In this document: piece after piece, positions 43,576 to 58,500 of the stretch | Layout: the number at the start of each line of letters is the position of its first letter | How positions within the stretch are numbered: the stretch's first letter is position 1 | Assembly (NCBI GenBank): GCA_045577635.1 | Contig: JAZNIS010000101.1 | Location: 1 to 61,199, forward strand | Reading direction: 5' to 3' | DNA from: UBA6345 sp045577635 | GTDB lineage: Bacteria; Bacillota; Clostridia; Christensenellales; UBA1242 | DNA length: 61,199 nucleotides | Position numbers and translations under genes: made by a program | The notes under the pieces: model-generated | Told to the model about the DNA's origin: nothing | What the model saw: the letters and a program-made list of their open reading frames with translations, nothing else | Databases searched by the model: none

Positions 43576-46500
43576 ATGATCAACTTACGAAAAAAATTAA
43601 TCGCAATTTGCTTAATGCTTTTTAGTACTGTAATGTTAATTTACGGGTGCGATAAAAACGAATATAAAAATTTAACATTAGAAGTTTCTAGTTCGGAAAT
43701 TGAAATTATTTTAAACGAAGATTCTCCGGAAAGTAACTTGTTTCCAATAACTGCAAAGGTTTCAGGAATGCCTAAGGGGTATAACGGTGCAGTTTCTTTT
43801 AGTGTACCTGTTAACAACGGAGTTATTGAAGCAGTTAAAGCAAATCCAGATGTAAATGGTGACGGCGAAAGTATTGGTATTTTTGAAGCTAAAAAACAAG
43901 GTGGTCCTGTAATTATTACAGTAACCACACTTGAAGGTAATCTATCAAAAAATATTACAGTTACTGTTGTAAAACCTGTTTCTGAAATTATTTTTAACAC
44001 TTTAAATATTCCAGTTGTAAAAGGTGTTAAAACTGATATTTCTAAATTTTACACCATTAAACCTGATGGAACATTGCAAGATGATGTTAATTTAGAGCTT
44101 GTTCCACTTAATGGTGGCGAAAGTGAAATTATTAAAGTAGAAACCGACGGTAAATATTTAACAGTTCCTACTGATGTTAATTTAACTGAATTCCAACTTC
44201 GTGTTCGTTCAGCAATTGATAGTGAAATTATTACATCTTCTTTGGCAACAGTTAAAGTTATTAATGTTTTACCAACAGATTTAATTACTTTAATTCATGA
44301 TAATAACACTCCAACAATTGACGAAGACGATTTAGCTTTACCTAAAAATGCAAAAGGTGAATATGAATTAGTTTTAGCAACAAACACAGGAAATCTTTTC
44401 TCAAAAACTTTATTCTTTGATTTTAATGCTGACCCTAACGAAAATAATAATTACATAGTTAGTGTTAAAGGCAGAACAAACAGTGGTTCAATTATTGATG
44501 AGGATGGACTAGAAAACCGTTTTGTTGAAATTGATAACCATGTAAGCATTAGAAATGGTTTTGAAATTAAAGCAAGGGGTAATGGTAACACAAAAATAAC
44601 TTTTGTTATTGACCGTGCTGATTTCCCAGGATACTTTACACAAACCATAACATTAAATGTTTCTGTACAAGCATATCCAACAAAAATTGAAGTAAACAAT
44701 TCTGTAAACGAAACAAAATTAGATGTTCTTAAACTTTTTGTTAACTATGATGTTGAAACATTTGGAACACCATTTAGAGTTGTTGTAAGTAATGAAACAG
44801 GTCCAATGCTTGACCAAAAAGTTATTGCAAACTTAACAAGTGGTGAAGAAAATATTTCTTTATATGATGCTAACAAAACTCTTATTGAGTGGGGAAGTGA
44901 AATATTTGCTGGTGCAAAATATTATTTAAAACATAATTTCACTGAAAATCCAACCGAATCAATTTCTTTAACTTTGGTTAGCACAACTTATAATAAAATT
45001 TTCTTAAATTTACCTATCACAGTTGAAACACAACCAATTAATTTAACAACAACTTCTCCGGAAGTTTTCCTAGATATTACAAAACCAGAAGTAAAAACAG
45101 CATTAGTTATTAATGGTTTAACAGGAACAATTAATTACAGTCGTGATTTAGAAATTGTTGAATTAAGTAATTGTGATATTATTAATTACGAAGCAAGTGC
45201 AACACAAATTACCGTATGGCCAAAATCAGATATTATTGGTGTTTGTTCTTTAAAAGTTGTAGCAAACAACGGTAGTTCAGTAAGCTTTATTATTACTTTA
45301 TACGAACAATTAATTACAGGCGAAACAAGTGTTTCTATTGCAGGTGAAGTTATTGCGGCAAAAGAAGCAGTTGGTGGAACATATCCTGAAGTTAATATTA
45401 AAAACGGATTAAATATTCCAATTTACTTTACAATTAATGGTAGAAATTACACATCTTTAGATGAAACAGGTTTAATTTACCATTCATCTTCTTCAAACAG
45501 TCAAGTTGTTCAATCAACAGAAATGAATTATTCATTACAAACCAAAAATATGTCAGGTTCTGCACACATTGAACTTCAAATTATTGGTTTTGATGAATAT
45601 GGTGAACAAGTTAAAGCTGTTTACTTTGAAATTTTAATTAATGTTTCTGTTCCTTTAACAACATTAACATCTGATTCTCCACAAGAAATAATTTATGATA
45701 TAAACTCATTAAGTTCAAGCCAAATTTCTGAATATGGTATTTACACAATTGAACTATCAAGTTCACCATTTAATGCAAATTTTGGTATAAATGATTTAAC
45801 TTGGAGTTGTGAATATAATGGTGGTCAATTAAGAGCTCAAAAAACAGTTAGGGAAGATAGAAACACAATTGACTATACATTTAGAACTTCTAACTATGAT
45901 GTTATTACTTTAACAACAACAAAAACAAACTTTAAAGTTGCTGAAGTAAAATGTCAAATTGCTAGTTCAACAACTTCTGTAATAACATTTAATATTGTTG
46001 CAAAAGTTGATCAACAATTCAAAAATGAAAATGGTTTAATTATTTCAGATCCAAAATCAGCAAAAGTTAGATTTATTGTTTATAAAGCTGAAAAAGTAAG
46101 TGATTTTGTATTTGAAAATGTTGCAAGTAAAGGAACAAAAGCCAACCCTATATATCAACTAACTTATGATGAAAGGGATTTGGAATTTAATGGTTCTATT
46201 TATACAAACGAAGCTAATTGCATTAAAACAGTATATTTTAATGTGTATCCTGTAACTGCTTTAAACAAAGATTTAGGTGTTTTATCAAGTAGTGGTGTTG
46301 TTAGTGCAACAGTTAATAATGTATTAAAATCAATTACAATTACACTACTTTCAAAACCTGCTAGTACAGATGTTATTAAACTTACTGTTTATCCGTTAGA
46401 TGATGTTAACGGCACTGATATTGGTAAACACAAAATTATCCAAATCAGGGTTTTAGATGGCAGAAGCGAAAGAACAGCTTTTGAAATTAAAAATGAAACC

Positions 46501-49500
46501 GATTTATTAAAAGTTAACTCATCATTAAGTTCTTATTATGTTTTAGCAAGTGATGTTGCTATTAGTAATGAGTGGGTTCCTATTGGAAAAACATTAACAT
46601 CGGTTCAACAATTCTCTGGTAATTTCTCTGGTAAATATGTTGTATATGATGAAAATGATGTTGTTGTTACAACTTCTTACTATTCAATTTCAGGATTAAA
46701 CATTAATAATAACGATTATGATTATTATGGGTTGTTTGCTTATTTGGGTGAAAATTCAAAAGTAAGCGATTTAAGTATTAACAACTTCTCTATTAGAGCA
46801 ACAATTTCACATGATAGAAATGTGTTTGTTGGTGCACTTGCTGGTTATGCCGAAGGTGAAATTAACAATGTAAGTGTTAACGATCAAAGTGGTGTTCAAG
46901 CATTTAATGGTTTATATTACGAAAATGCAACAGTTGGTGAAACAACTTCTGGTATTTATATTACTGCTGAAACAAACACTAATATTCATGCAAACTACTT
47001 TGTTGGTGGTTTAGTTGGTTTCTTAAACAACTCTGCATTACATTTAGCAACAACAGCTGTTGCAGATAGTGCAGGACATAAAGTTTTTGAAGGTTTAAAA
47101 ACACTTTATAAAGTTTCAGGAAGTGATTACGATTACTACAATAAACAAGTTGTTAACTCAAAAGCAATTGTTCAAATGAATGTTTATGTTAAAACAAATA
47201 ATGCAAGTTTTGTTGGTGGTTTAGTAGGATTTAACAACCGTGCAGTTATTACAGCTGATAAACAAACAGGAATTGTGTTTGGTAGCAACAGTGCACAAGT
47301 TGTTACAGCAATTAATGCAAACTTATCTCCACAAGAAACAGCATTTAACAATTATTCATCTTTTGGTGGTGTAGTTGGTTTTAACAATGGTGTAGTTGAA
47401 AATATTATTGCAAAAGCAAGTATTTTTGGTGTTTACGAAAATAGCACCGATTATTACAATATTAAAAATGTTGGTGGTGTGGTTGGTTATAATATTGGTT
47501 TAGTTCAAGGTAACAAATCATTCCCACTATTACAAGGTTACATTAATGTTGGTGGTGTGGTTGGTAAATCTGCAACAGCAATAGTAACATTAAAAGTTAA
47601 CGGAAACGATAAAGAATTTAAAAATGGTAAAATGGCTGTTGGCGATGGCTTATTTACAATGGTTGATTCTGTTGAATATAACAAATATTTCCGTATTCAT
47701 ATTGAAGAATTTGAAACACAATCATTGTCTGGTGAAGATTTCCTAGATTTAATGGAAGATTATTTAGGGGATTTATCAAAAGCAGAAACAGTTTATAACA
47801 ACTATTATGCTGGTCGTGAAGGCGATTACTATTATGTAATTAAAATATCTGATCATGATATTTTTGATACAGATCCAAAAATTAGTTATTCTTATTCTTA
47901 CAACACAAGATATGTTGGAATTGCTAGTGAAGATAGCTATGATTATTTAGTTTTAGAAGAAATTGCTGTAATTTTAGGTAAATATAAATCAAACCACATT
48001 GAAAATAACAGTGTTGAATTCTTACAATTAGATGATAAAGTTAAAATTTACAACTCTGCAATTGTAGGTTTTGATAATATTGGTGGTTTAGTTGGTGAAT
48101 ATGTAGGTTTAAGTGCTCCTCTTAATGTGATTGAAGTTGGTTCAGATAAGGCAACAGCCGGACAAGTAACCTTTACTGCAATTGCATATAACACTGTTCA
48201 CAACTATTCATTAAAACCTGTTGAACAAAAATCCGGAACCGTTGGTGGTAACGGATTCTATGGAAACATTTTACTTTCAAATGCACACTATTTTAGAGTT
48301 GATAAATTAAACCGTAACTATGCTGGTGGTTTAGTTGGTAAAATGTCTAACGGTTCAATTTTCTCTAACCAAGTATTTGCATCTATTCAAGGCGAACTTG
48401 CTGGATTAGGTGGTTTAGTTGGTAAAGTTGAAGGAACCACAAACATTTCAAATTGTAGTTTCGTTGGTGCAATTATTAACCGTGATAGTGCAGCAACTGC
48501 CGAAGTTAAACCTGCAACAGGTGGTTTAGTTGGTGATTCATTAAAAGCAACAACATTATTTGCTCACTCTGGTTATGCTAGTGCAACCGATGAAGAAGCT
48601 TATAAATATTCAAGTAGTTGTGTTTGGTATTATTCAGTTAACCCTAAAAACCAAATTTCTTGGGTTGCTGGTGACCACAACAATATTGCTTCATGTTACT
48701 TTAAAGCAAAAGATATAAATGGTAACTACATTAAAACATATGAAGATACAACCGATCCTGAATATGAATATAAAAAATCTATGGGTTACATTGGTGATAG
48801 CCGTGTAGAACTTGATTACACATATTATCATAGCGATGGAACTAAAAAAGAATTTGTTGTTGATGGCTTTACATACACAACAAAAAAAGTTTGGGTAGAT
48901 ACACTTTCAGCAAATGAAAAAAGCTGTCCAGATTGTAATCCTTCATTTGTATTTGATGAAGACGAAATTGACGAAACAAAATTAACAGAATTTATTGATG
49001 ACAACAAAGCATATCGTTTTGTTGGTGAAGATTTAAATGGTGATGGTTTAGTTGATGCTCACACAGGTGTTGATTATTCAAATAAAACACTAGAACAATT
49101 TAAAACAGCATATTTAAATCAAACATCTTGGTATGTAAACGAATTAATTAACGATGGTTTACCTGTAATTTTAAGTTCAAACAAACTTACTCCAACAGGT
49201 ACAGATTCATATAAAATTAGTTTACTTGCTAATTTCCCACCAACCGATATTGTTTTAGAAAATAAAGAAAACAAAATTGATACATTCATCAAAAATTTAC
49301 CAGATGATTTAAGTTCGGTTGTTTATTACTATGGTTTAGATAGTTCAAACTATAAAACCGGAACCGATACATTAAACTTTACATCTACAAATTCTGCTGA
49401 TAAAATTTCAACATCAACAGCAGAATTAAATGCTCAACTTTTAAAACAAAACTCTTATTCATTAGATGAAATTTTAACTTTATCAAGTATTCCAACATTT

Positions 49501-52500
49501 ATTGATGGTAATAGTTTTAAAATTAAATCTTCAAATAGTTCAGTTTTAAGTGTTGAATTTGATAATTCAGGAAATGTTAAATTTGTTGCTAAATCTGCTG
49601 GTTATGCACTATTAACAATCACATCTGAATACAATGTGTCATTATCTAAAACAGTTGCAGTAAATGTAGCAAATGCTAGTGACGAATTAAAATTGGGTTA
49701 TTTTGAATCAGGACAACAAAAATATGTTCAAGATAATCAAGTGTTAGTAATAAATAAAAGCACAGAAGAAAAACAAATTACATTACCTGTAAGTTCAAAT
49801 TTAAGTGCTAATCAAATTTTCAATGGTAATTCATTCCCAGAAGTTACTGAAAGCTTTAAATTAATTTCAAACCGTAACAGTGGTGTTAGATATTATTTTG
49901 CTGGATTAACAACATCGGGTGGTGGAACACCATGTCCAACAATTTACTATGCTACAAACGATATTGAAGGTTTAATAAATAGCATTCAATTAAAAATTAA
50001 CAATTTAAAATTTGGTTACGAATATATTGGTCAAATTGCAGGTGCAACTCCAACAAATTATTACACTGTTTATATTGATGTACCTTATGGCACAACAGCT
50101 AACTTTGTTGGAATTGAAGAAACTCTTAACGATATAACATTAATTTCAGTGCCTTATCTTGTAACAACATCTGCTAAGGGTGAAACAAACAAAATTTTAC
50201 TTGCTAATTTAGGCGATTATGATGATGGTGTTTTACTAACAGAAGGTGAATTAAGAGGTGTGGCAGTTCCTGCTGAAAACACTGTTGTATTAAATCAAAA
50301 CAGATTTGATGTGGCTAGTTATGACTACACACAATATACAGCTGATTATATTTCTAATTTAGAAAGTTTAATCACAATGTTTAAGGTTAGAGTTACAAAA
50401 GCAACTTGGAACCTTACAAAAGATAAAGATGCTATTGCAAACGATGTTAAAACCGAATCTTCATTTAACATCACAATTGAAACAGATAAAGACGATGAAG
50501 AACTTTATTTGGCATACTTCCACAGTTTTGGTTCTGAAAGTGTAGAAAGAAAAATTTCATATACTAATTTATTTGCAAACCTTGGTGGTGAAGTTAATGT
50601 AGGAAACATTACATTACAAGGAAATAATAAAACCATAACAAGTGTGGGAAATAAAAATTATGTTAACTATAACTTCACTGTTTTAGTTAAAGATGAAAAC
50701 AAGAATAATGTTCAAGATGTTGTTTCAACCACATTTAAATTCTTTGTTGTAAAATCAGATGCTGTGTTGGAAACAGATGCAAACGGATTTATTAACAATG
50801 CAATTTCAAGTGTTGTGGAATCTAATATGTTACTATCTTTACCTGTAACACTTACTCCACAAACAATCACTGAAATTGATTTAAAACATTATCCTAACAG
50901 CGAAAGCAAAGTTATAATTGATGCTATGGGTAATAAAATTACCGAAATCAACTTAAACGAAATTGCTTACGAAAACATTATTCCTGGTAATGTTGGTGTG
51001 TTAAAAGCATATATTTCACCATATTATGCTAGTTACGATGAATTACACATTATTTCAAGTGTTTCAACAGGTTCGGTTGTTCTATTTGAACAATTAATGG
51101 CAAGAACAACTGAAACAGCTGCTGGTTTAATTTATAATGGTTCTTACGAAACATTAATTGTATCTAATAACAAAGTAGAAAATGGTATTAAGTTAGTTAA
51201 AGTTTCAAATATCAATCAAGATAGAGAACAAAATTATGATGGTAACATTTACATTAGAACAATGTTAAACAGCTTTAAATCAGAAGCAGATAAGTTCACT
51301 CTAACTATTAGAGCATATAAAAATGGTGTATTAGTTAAAGAAAAACCTATTGTGTTAGATGTTCAAACACCACCATCATTAAACTTATCAGTTAATGGTG
51401 CTGATTCTGCTCCTATTGCAAGAGGTACAGAAGTTAAATTTGATGCACAACTTACTGATATTAATGGAAACATTGATTTTAGTGGTAGTTATATGTACCG
51501 CATAAATTCAAATGGTATTGAAGTTAAAGTTGGTTCAATTAATGCTGACTTTATGGTTAAAAACAATTCAGGTGTTTACTCTGTTTCTGTTAATAACGAT
51601 GTTGCAAGTGACCGTTACATTAAAGTAGTGGGTACTGTAACAAAACAAATTAATGGCGAAACAATTACACATTCTGATTATATTACTTTACATGTTACTG
51701 ATTTTGTAATTGAAGAAATTTCAGTTGAAAGTGTTACAAATGGTAACTTTGTAGGAATGTTTAACCAACCATATTCTTTAATTGTTAGAATTAGCAAGGC
51801 AACATATAATCCTGCAAATACAGACACAGTTAAAGAAAAAATTAAAAAGTTAGAAGCTGATTTCTCAAGATATTCAGAAACAGATTCAATTTTACAAACA
51901 TGGAAACTTGTAAAAACATTACAGGGTGTAGGAAGTGCTACTCGTTATGCTTCATTAAAAGTTGGCTTTAACGGAAACGATAGTTTCGTTATTGGAACTA
52001 GGGTTGAAGAAGCTTTGGGTAATATTCCTGTTTATACCTTACAAAACACAAAATTTGGTAGTGGTGATATTTTAGCTGCTGTGGTTCAATTTGTTTACAC
52101 CGATCAAGGAATTATTCCTGTGTTAAATGATGCAGACAGAGTAACTTATTCAAGTAGCGAATATTTCTACGAAAAATCGTTTGAATTTGGTTTTGGATTC
52201 TATCGTATTAGAGATGAAGAAAGACCAGACCCAATTGAAACTGCCGAACAATTTAAACAAATGGCAGATGGTGTTGACTATATTTTAGTTAGCGACATTG
52301 TGTTAGAAGATTGGGAACCTTTCCGTGAAGATTTAAAAATTAACAGTTTAGATGGTAACGGATATGTAATTACAATTAAGAGCTTTAGTTTACCAACATA
52401 CACTGAAGGTCAAGCATTACTTGATTCAGCAAATATTGGTATATTTAGTAAAATTCATGCTGGCACAACAATTAAAAACTTAACAATTGAAGTTCCTTCT

Positions 52501-55500
52501 CAACAAAAATCAAATCAAATTGAATTAGCAACATATGATAATACAGCTGTTGACTTATATGTTGATGCTAGGGCTTATAAATCTGTTAACTTTGGTGTTT
52601 TAGCAGCAGAAAACTCTGGTTTAATTACAAACTGTCAAATTATTAATGATGCTGGTGCTTTAAGGGAAGAAAGAGAATTAACAATTGCTAGACAATATTT
52701 CTTAACCGATCCAAGATATATGGATTATAAAACATATGATGGAGGCGGAAACCTAGTATTTAATGAAGAACAATTCATTTTAGATAATTGGGATGTATTC
52801 CGTAAAGGTCAAGTTCAAAGATATGATGCGGCAGGCAAATTATATGGTGAAGTAACAGGTAGCGATACCGATAGACACTTATCTGTTGTTAGGGTTGAAA
52901 CAACAACAACAGTTGAAACACAAATTCACTATATGTCTGGTTTAGTTGCACAAAATGTTCTTGATGGTGAAACATCAGAAGTTGGTTATATAACAAATTC
53001 AAGTGTTGAAAACATTACAATTAATGGTGTTGGATATGTTTCAGGATTTGTTGCAAACAATGCTGGTAAAATTAGTTCATCTTACTTTAAAGGTGCAAAC
53101 ATTATTAACCGTGTTGCAGAAAACTATGCTGAAGCTGCTACTGCCGGATTTGTTGTTAAAAACAGTGGTGAAAAAGCTTCAATTCAATATAGTTACATTC
53201 AAGGCCGTTTAGGTGAAGGCGATAAATATGCAAACCCTAAAACAGGTGGTGGATTAACTAATGGCGATAAAACAGGATTAACTGCTGACAATAAAGCAGG
53301 TTTTGCTGGATATAACTATGCAAATAACGGTGGTAATGCATCAATTAGTAGTTTAAGAGCATTAAATGCACTTATCACAACAAAAACAAATGCTGCTGGA
53401 TTTGTTTATTCTAACGAATCAATAATTTCAAACAGCTATTCAAATATTATTGTAAACAGCTCAATGGGTACTAGTGGTTTCGTATTTACTAATGCTAAAA
53501 AAGGAACAATTTCATCTTGTTACTCATTAAGTAGTGTTAAAACAAACAGTTGGGATGCAAGCCCATTCACAGGTAGGGCAGCAACTCACGAATATAACAA
53601 CGAAAACCCAGATGGAATCGTTGATTGTCACTACCTAAAATTAGGTTCTGACGAAAACAGTTCTGCATTAGAAGTTGAATATGCAGAAGATTATTTGGAA
53701 GGAGACGAACCAGCAACTTCTTTAGGTTCTTCTCAATTTGGTGAATATAACACCTTCCAAAGTTATGCATTCAATACTGACTTTGAATTAAGTACAGCTG
53801 ATAAAGTTACTCGTGCAGTTTGGTTTATTCCTAACGATGCATCTTCTGATTTATATGAAGAACACTTCAAAAACACATTCTATGTAAGAAGTCGTCCTGA
53901 ATTAGTTGCTGCAAACTTAAGAACAATTTCTGTTAGAGTTTGGGTAGGAAGCGAAACTTCAAACGAAAACTCTTATACATATGTTTCAACAGTAATTGGT
54001 CAAGGAATTCATAACCCATTACTAGTTAAAACAGCCGAAGATTTCAACCGTTACTTAAATTATGAATCAACTATTGATGATAACGAAAGAAACTTTGCAA
54101 TTAGATTTATTTCAGACATTACATTTAACAAAACTGACTTAACAGCTCAAACCTATAATATGGATTATTATGGTGACCTTGATGGTAATGGTATGGATAT
54201 TAATCAACTTCGTTTAGTATCTGACACTGATTTTGAAAATGTTGAAACAGGTCAACCAATTACCGATTTAGGATTGTTTGGTAGAATTATCACTAAGGAT
54301 TTAGGAGATGAAAACTATCAAAGAGGTGTTGTAAGAAACATTAATATTGCTGTTTCTGAAGTTGCAGGTAGCAAAGTTATGAATGTTGGTGCACTTGCCG
54401 GTTCTATTGAAAATGCTGATGTATTTAATGTTAACATTTCTGGTGATGTAGTAATTCAAGGTAAAAACCTAGTTGGTGGACTTGCCGGAATTATTAAAGG
54501 TGATAGTGAAATTGTAAATATTACAAGTTCATTAAGTGCCAGAGCAGCATTCTTTAAAGAAACAAACCGTTTCAGCACAAATTTCCCAACCGAACTTCCT
54601 GCTGTTTATGGAACATTTAACTTGTATTATAGCGAACTTCAAGGTGATGAAGTTTCTAACTCTGACGAAGTAAGTTATGCTGGTGGTATTGCTGGTGTAT
54701 TTGATGTTAAAGAAAGAAGCGAAGAAGAAGGAATGAACCCATTAAGTTTATTCAATGCCAAAGCTCGTAGTTTACAAGTTACAGGTGATGTAACAATTAT
54801 CGGTGAAGTTGTTGGTGGTATTTTTGGATTAAACGGTCAAGAAGCAACAACAAGTGACTTATCGTTTATTGTTAAAGAAAACACAAATCCAAAACTTCGT
54901 GGTAGCCGTATTGTTGGTGGATTAGTTGGTGAAAACCGTGGTGAAATTGAAAGAAGTTATATTGCTCACGAATCAACTTTACAAGAAAAAATTGATCAAT
55001 CTTACAAAACAGGTATTGCTGGTGGAACTTACACAAATAGCAATTTAAATTACAATGATTTATATTCAAGTAATGCACACTACACAGGTGGTTTAGTAGG
55101 ATTTAATAATGATGGTAAAATTACCAATGCTTACTCAAAACTTAATGTTATAAATATGAACAGTATGTTTGCTGGTGGATTTGTAGGATTAAGTATTGGT
55201 GGCGAATATAATTTCTGTTACACTGTTGGTTCAGTTTCTGCATTTAGTTCAGCTGGTGGATTTATTGGTGCACAAGCACAATATCCATTCAACATTACCA
55301 AAACAGGTAGTGGCGAAAATGAAGTAATCACTTATTCTGCTAACACCAGATTTGCTAGATATATTTATTTTGAACCAAATTCAGAAAATGGAAAATCTAT
55401 TGGTAGTGGCTCTACAAAATTAGTTGGTGTAGTTGCTGCAAACTTATGGAGACCAGAAGATTTAGTTACTAACCGTACAACATTATATAGTGCCGAAGAT

Positions 55501-58500
55501 TTAAAAATTGGTACAATGATTGGTGTTGCTGTTATGGCAGATAACGGCTCTGGTAAATATCAATTAAGCGATATTATTGATATTGGTGATTTAACCGAAA
55601 GAAAGAAAAACGAAACAATCTTCTTTATGCAACCAGAAATTGTAAGCTTAAGACATAATGCAGTTTACAATTCAAATGATTTCTATAAATTAATGCCAGA
55701 AATTGGTGCATTTGAAGATAAACTTGGCTTTATTTATAATCAAAAGAATTTAACTCGTGATTACAGATTCTCAACTTCAGTAGATTCTGCAACCGATGGT
55801 GACACTTACAACGAAGCAGCAGATTCTTCTGTTATACAAGTTACAAGACCACAAGGTTTATCTGGTTATGCAGCAGAGCCAAAGAAAAATGAAGATAATG
55901 AATATATCGTAAATGGTGTTGCAGGTACCGGTGCAGGTTATACTTCTGCAACAGCAGATAAAAACTATTATCGTTATAGCCGTATGCAAAACATTGGTTC
56001 GGCTAGATCATTAAAAGAAATTATTACAACTCTTGATATCATTGAAACTGATGCTGCTGGAATGGGTGACCACTCATCTGATGACCTAGAAGGCAAAAAA
56101 GATTCTTATGATGATATTATTAACACTCCAATATTTAACACTTGGAATGTAAACCGTTGGACAGGTGTTAGAAAGGAAACTGCTGATGATCAAAACACAG
56201 TGTTCCCTTATTTGGAAGCAAAACCAGAAAAAACAAAAATTTTAGTATATCAAAAATCTGACCTTGAATTAATGTCTGTTTATGTTAATGCAGAATTCGT
56301 ATTAATGAACGATATTGATTTACAAGCTGATGGTCCAAGCAGTTGGGCTCCGGTAGGAACAAAAGCAATTCCATTTAAAGGATTGTTACATTCCAATGAT
56401 CGTCCAGCAACTCCTGGTGCAAATTGGCCTTATACTATTTACAATTTAAGTGTAACTAGTGCAGGTGCAGCTTATGCCGGATTAGTTGGTTATGCAGCCG
56501 AAGCAGAATTTAAAGATTTCAATTTATCAACAGCAAGTGTTGTTGTTGATGGTTCGGAAGATACTCCATTATTTGTGGGTTCTTTAGTTGGTTATGCATC
56601 TAGTGGTACAGTATTTGAAAATATTAAAATTTTAACCGATAATGCTAAATACAAAACACCAGATGGTGCAGCTTATGGTGCTAAATTAACAACAAGCACA
56701 GCAGCTTCTGTTGGTGGATTAGTTGGATTTAGTGATATGGGAACAATTAATAATGTTGATTTAAAAGATGTTGAAATTAACATTACAGGTATTGGTGACC
56801 TATCTAGGGTAGAATCTGAAAGACCAAAAACATTAGGTTTTGGTGGTGTTGCAGGTTACTTAACTAGTGCAGAGCCAGCAACTCCTATGGTTGCAGGTGC
56901 ATCTGTAGAAGGCACAATCAATCTAAAATCAGGAGCTACAGCAATTCTACTTCCAGACGATGCTAGATGTGGTGGTAGCACAGGATTCTCATTTGATGTT
57001 GGTGGTGTAATTGGAAGAAGCAACGATGCTGATTCTTCTCAAGCAAGAGTTCTAAATATAAGTAGTAAAGTAAAAATCACAGCAAACCTAAATGCTGGTG
57101 GAACAACAAATATTAGTTCTATTAACATTGGTGGTGCAATTGGTAAAGCACAAAACACATTGTTTACTGAAAATGAAGTTATTGATGATGAAACAACTGT
57201 TGTTACAAACATTTACAGAAACTTTGTTGAAGGTTCTGGCTCAACCGATATTGATGTAGATTTAACAAACTTTGCAAAAACTGCAGATTCTAGAACATCA
57301 ACATTTAATGTTGGTGGTGCAGTTGGTTCTGTTTATGCTAGAGATGCTGAACTTACAGCAACATATGTAACAGAATCGTTATCTCAAATTTCTGTTGGTA
57401 AAACAACAGCAGTTAAAATGACTGTTGATATTACAAATTCAACATACTTAAATTCAAATGTTGGTGGTGTTGCAGGTTACACTGAAAATGCCACAGTAAA
57501 ACACCTATATTCAAATGTGGACATTAATGTTACAGATGGTTCAGCAGGTGGTGCAACTTATGGTTCAACAATTATTGCCGGTGGTATAATTGGTAAGGTT
57601 GTTAACGGACAAAATATGTCAAACATGCATTCAGTAGGTATGGTATATGTTCATAGTTCATTAACCGGAACAATAAACAATAATGTTTATGCAGGTGGTG
57701 CTTTTGGTGATGTTTACTTAGGTGAAGTTGCCACAGTTCTACAAACAATTAATAAAGGTGTATCACAAGCAACTGTTTCTGTTGATATGGCTTCTTCCGA
57801 TAACGATGGAACAGTAATTGCAGGTGGCTTTATTGGTAGAATTTTTGGTGGTAAAGTAACTCAAAGTGCAAGTGTTGGAAAAGTTTTAATTCTAAACGGA
57901 AAACAAAACAAAACAAATTATGCTGGTGGTTTTGTAGGATTTATTAATATGCAAAACCCACAAATTGAAATTCCTGCTATTGCTGGTGGAGCAGTTGCTT
58001 CTACTCCAAATTTACTAGCTTTTGAAAATAACTATAGTTCAGCTGATTTACAATTAACTTCAATTTTTGAATCTGAATTAGATTCTTATGCAGGATTGTT
58101 TATTGGTAACATTTATTATGGTTATGAAGAAGGATTTAAACATTTAACATTAAAAAATAACTATACAATTGGTAAGTATATTTACACAGGAAATAATGCA
58201 GCAAATTATTATGATTCATTATATATTGAACGAAATAATAAAGGTGGATTCCTTGGTGGATATACCTATTATGCTGGTTCTGGTGTAAATTCAACCAATG
58301 TTGAAAGAGCTTCAAACCTTGTGTATGTAAACAATTTCTATAATAGCGATTTTGTTCCTTACACAAATGGTCACTTAAAAGGTTTATCAACAGAAGTTAT
58401 GTTATATAATGCAAATGCAACATTTGCAGAATTTAAAGATGTTAAAACAACTAGCGAAGCTGGTGCTGAAGTTTCAGTTTGGACAGTTGCTAATAACAAC

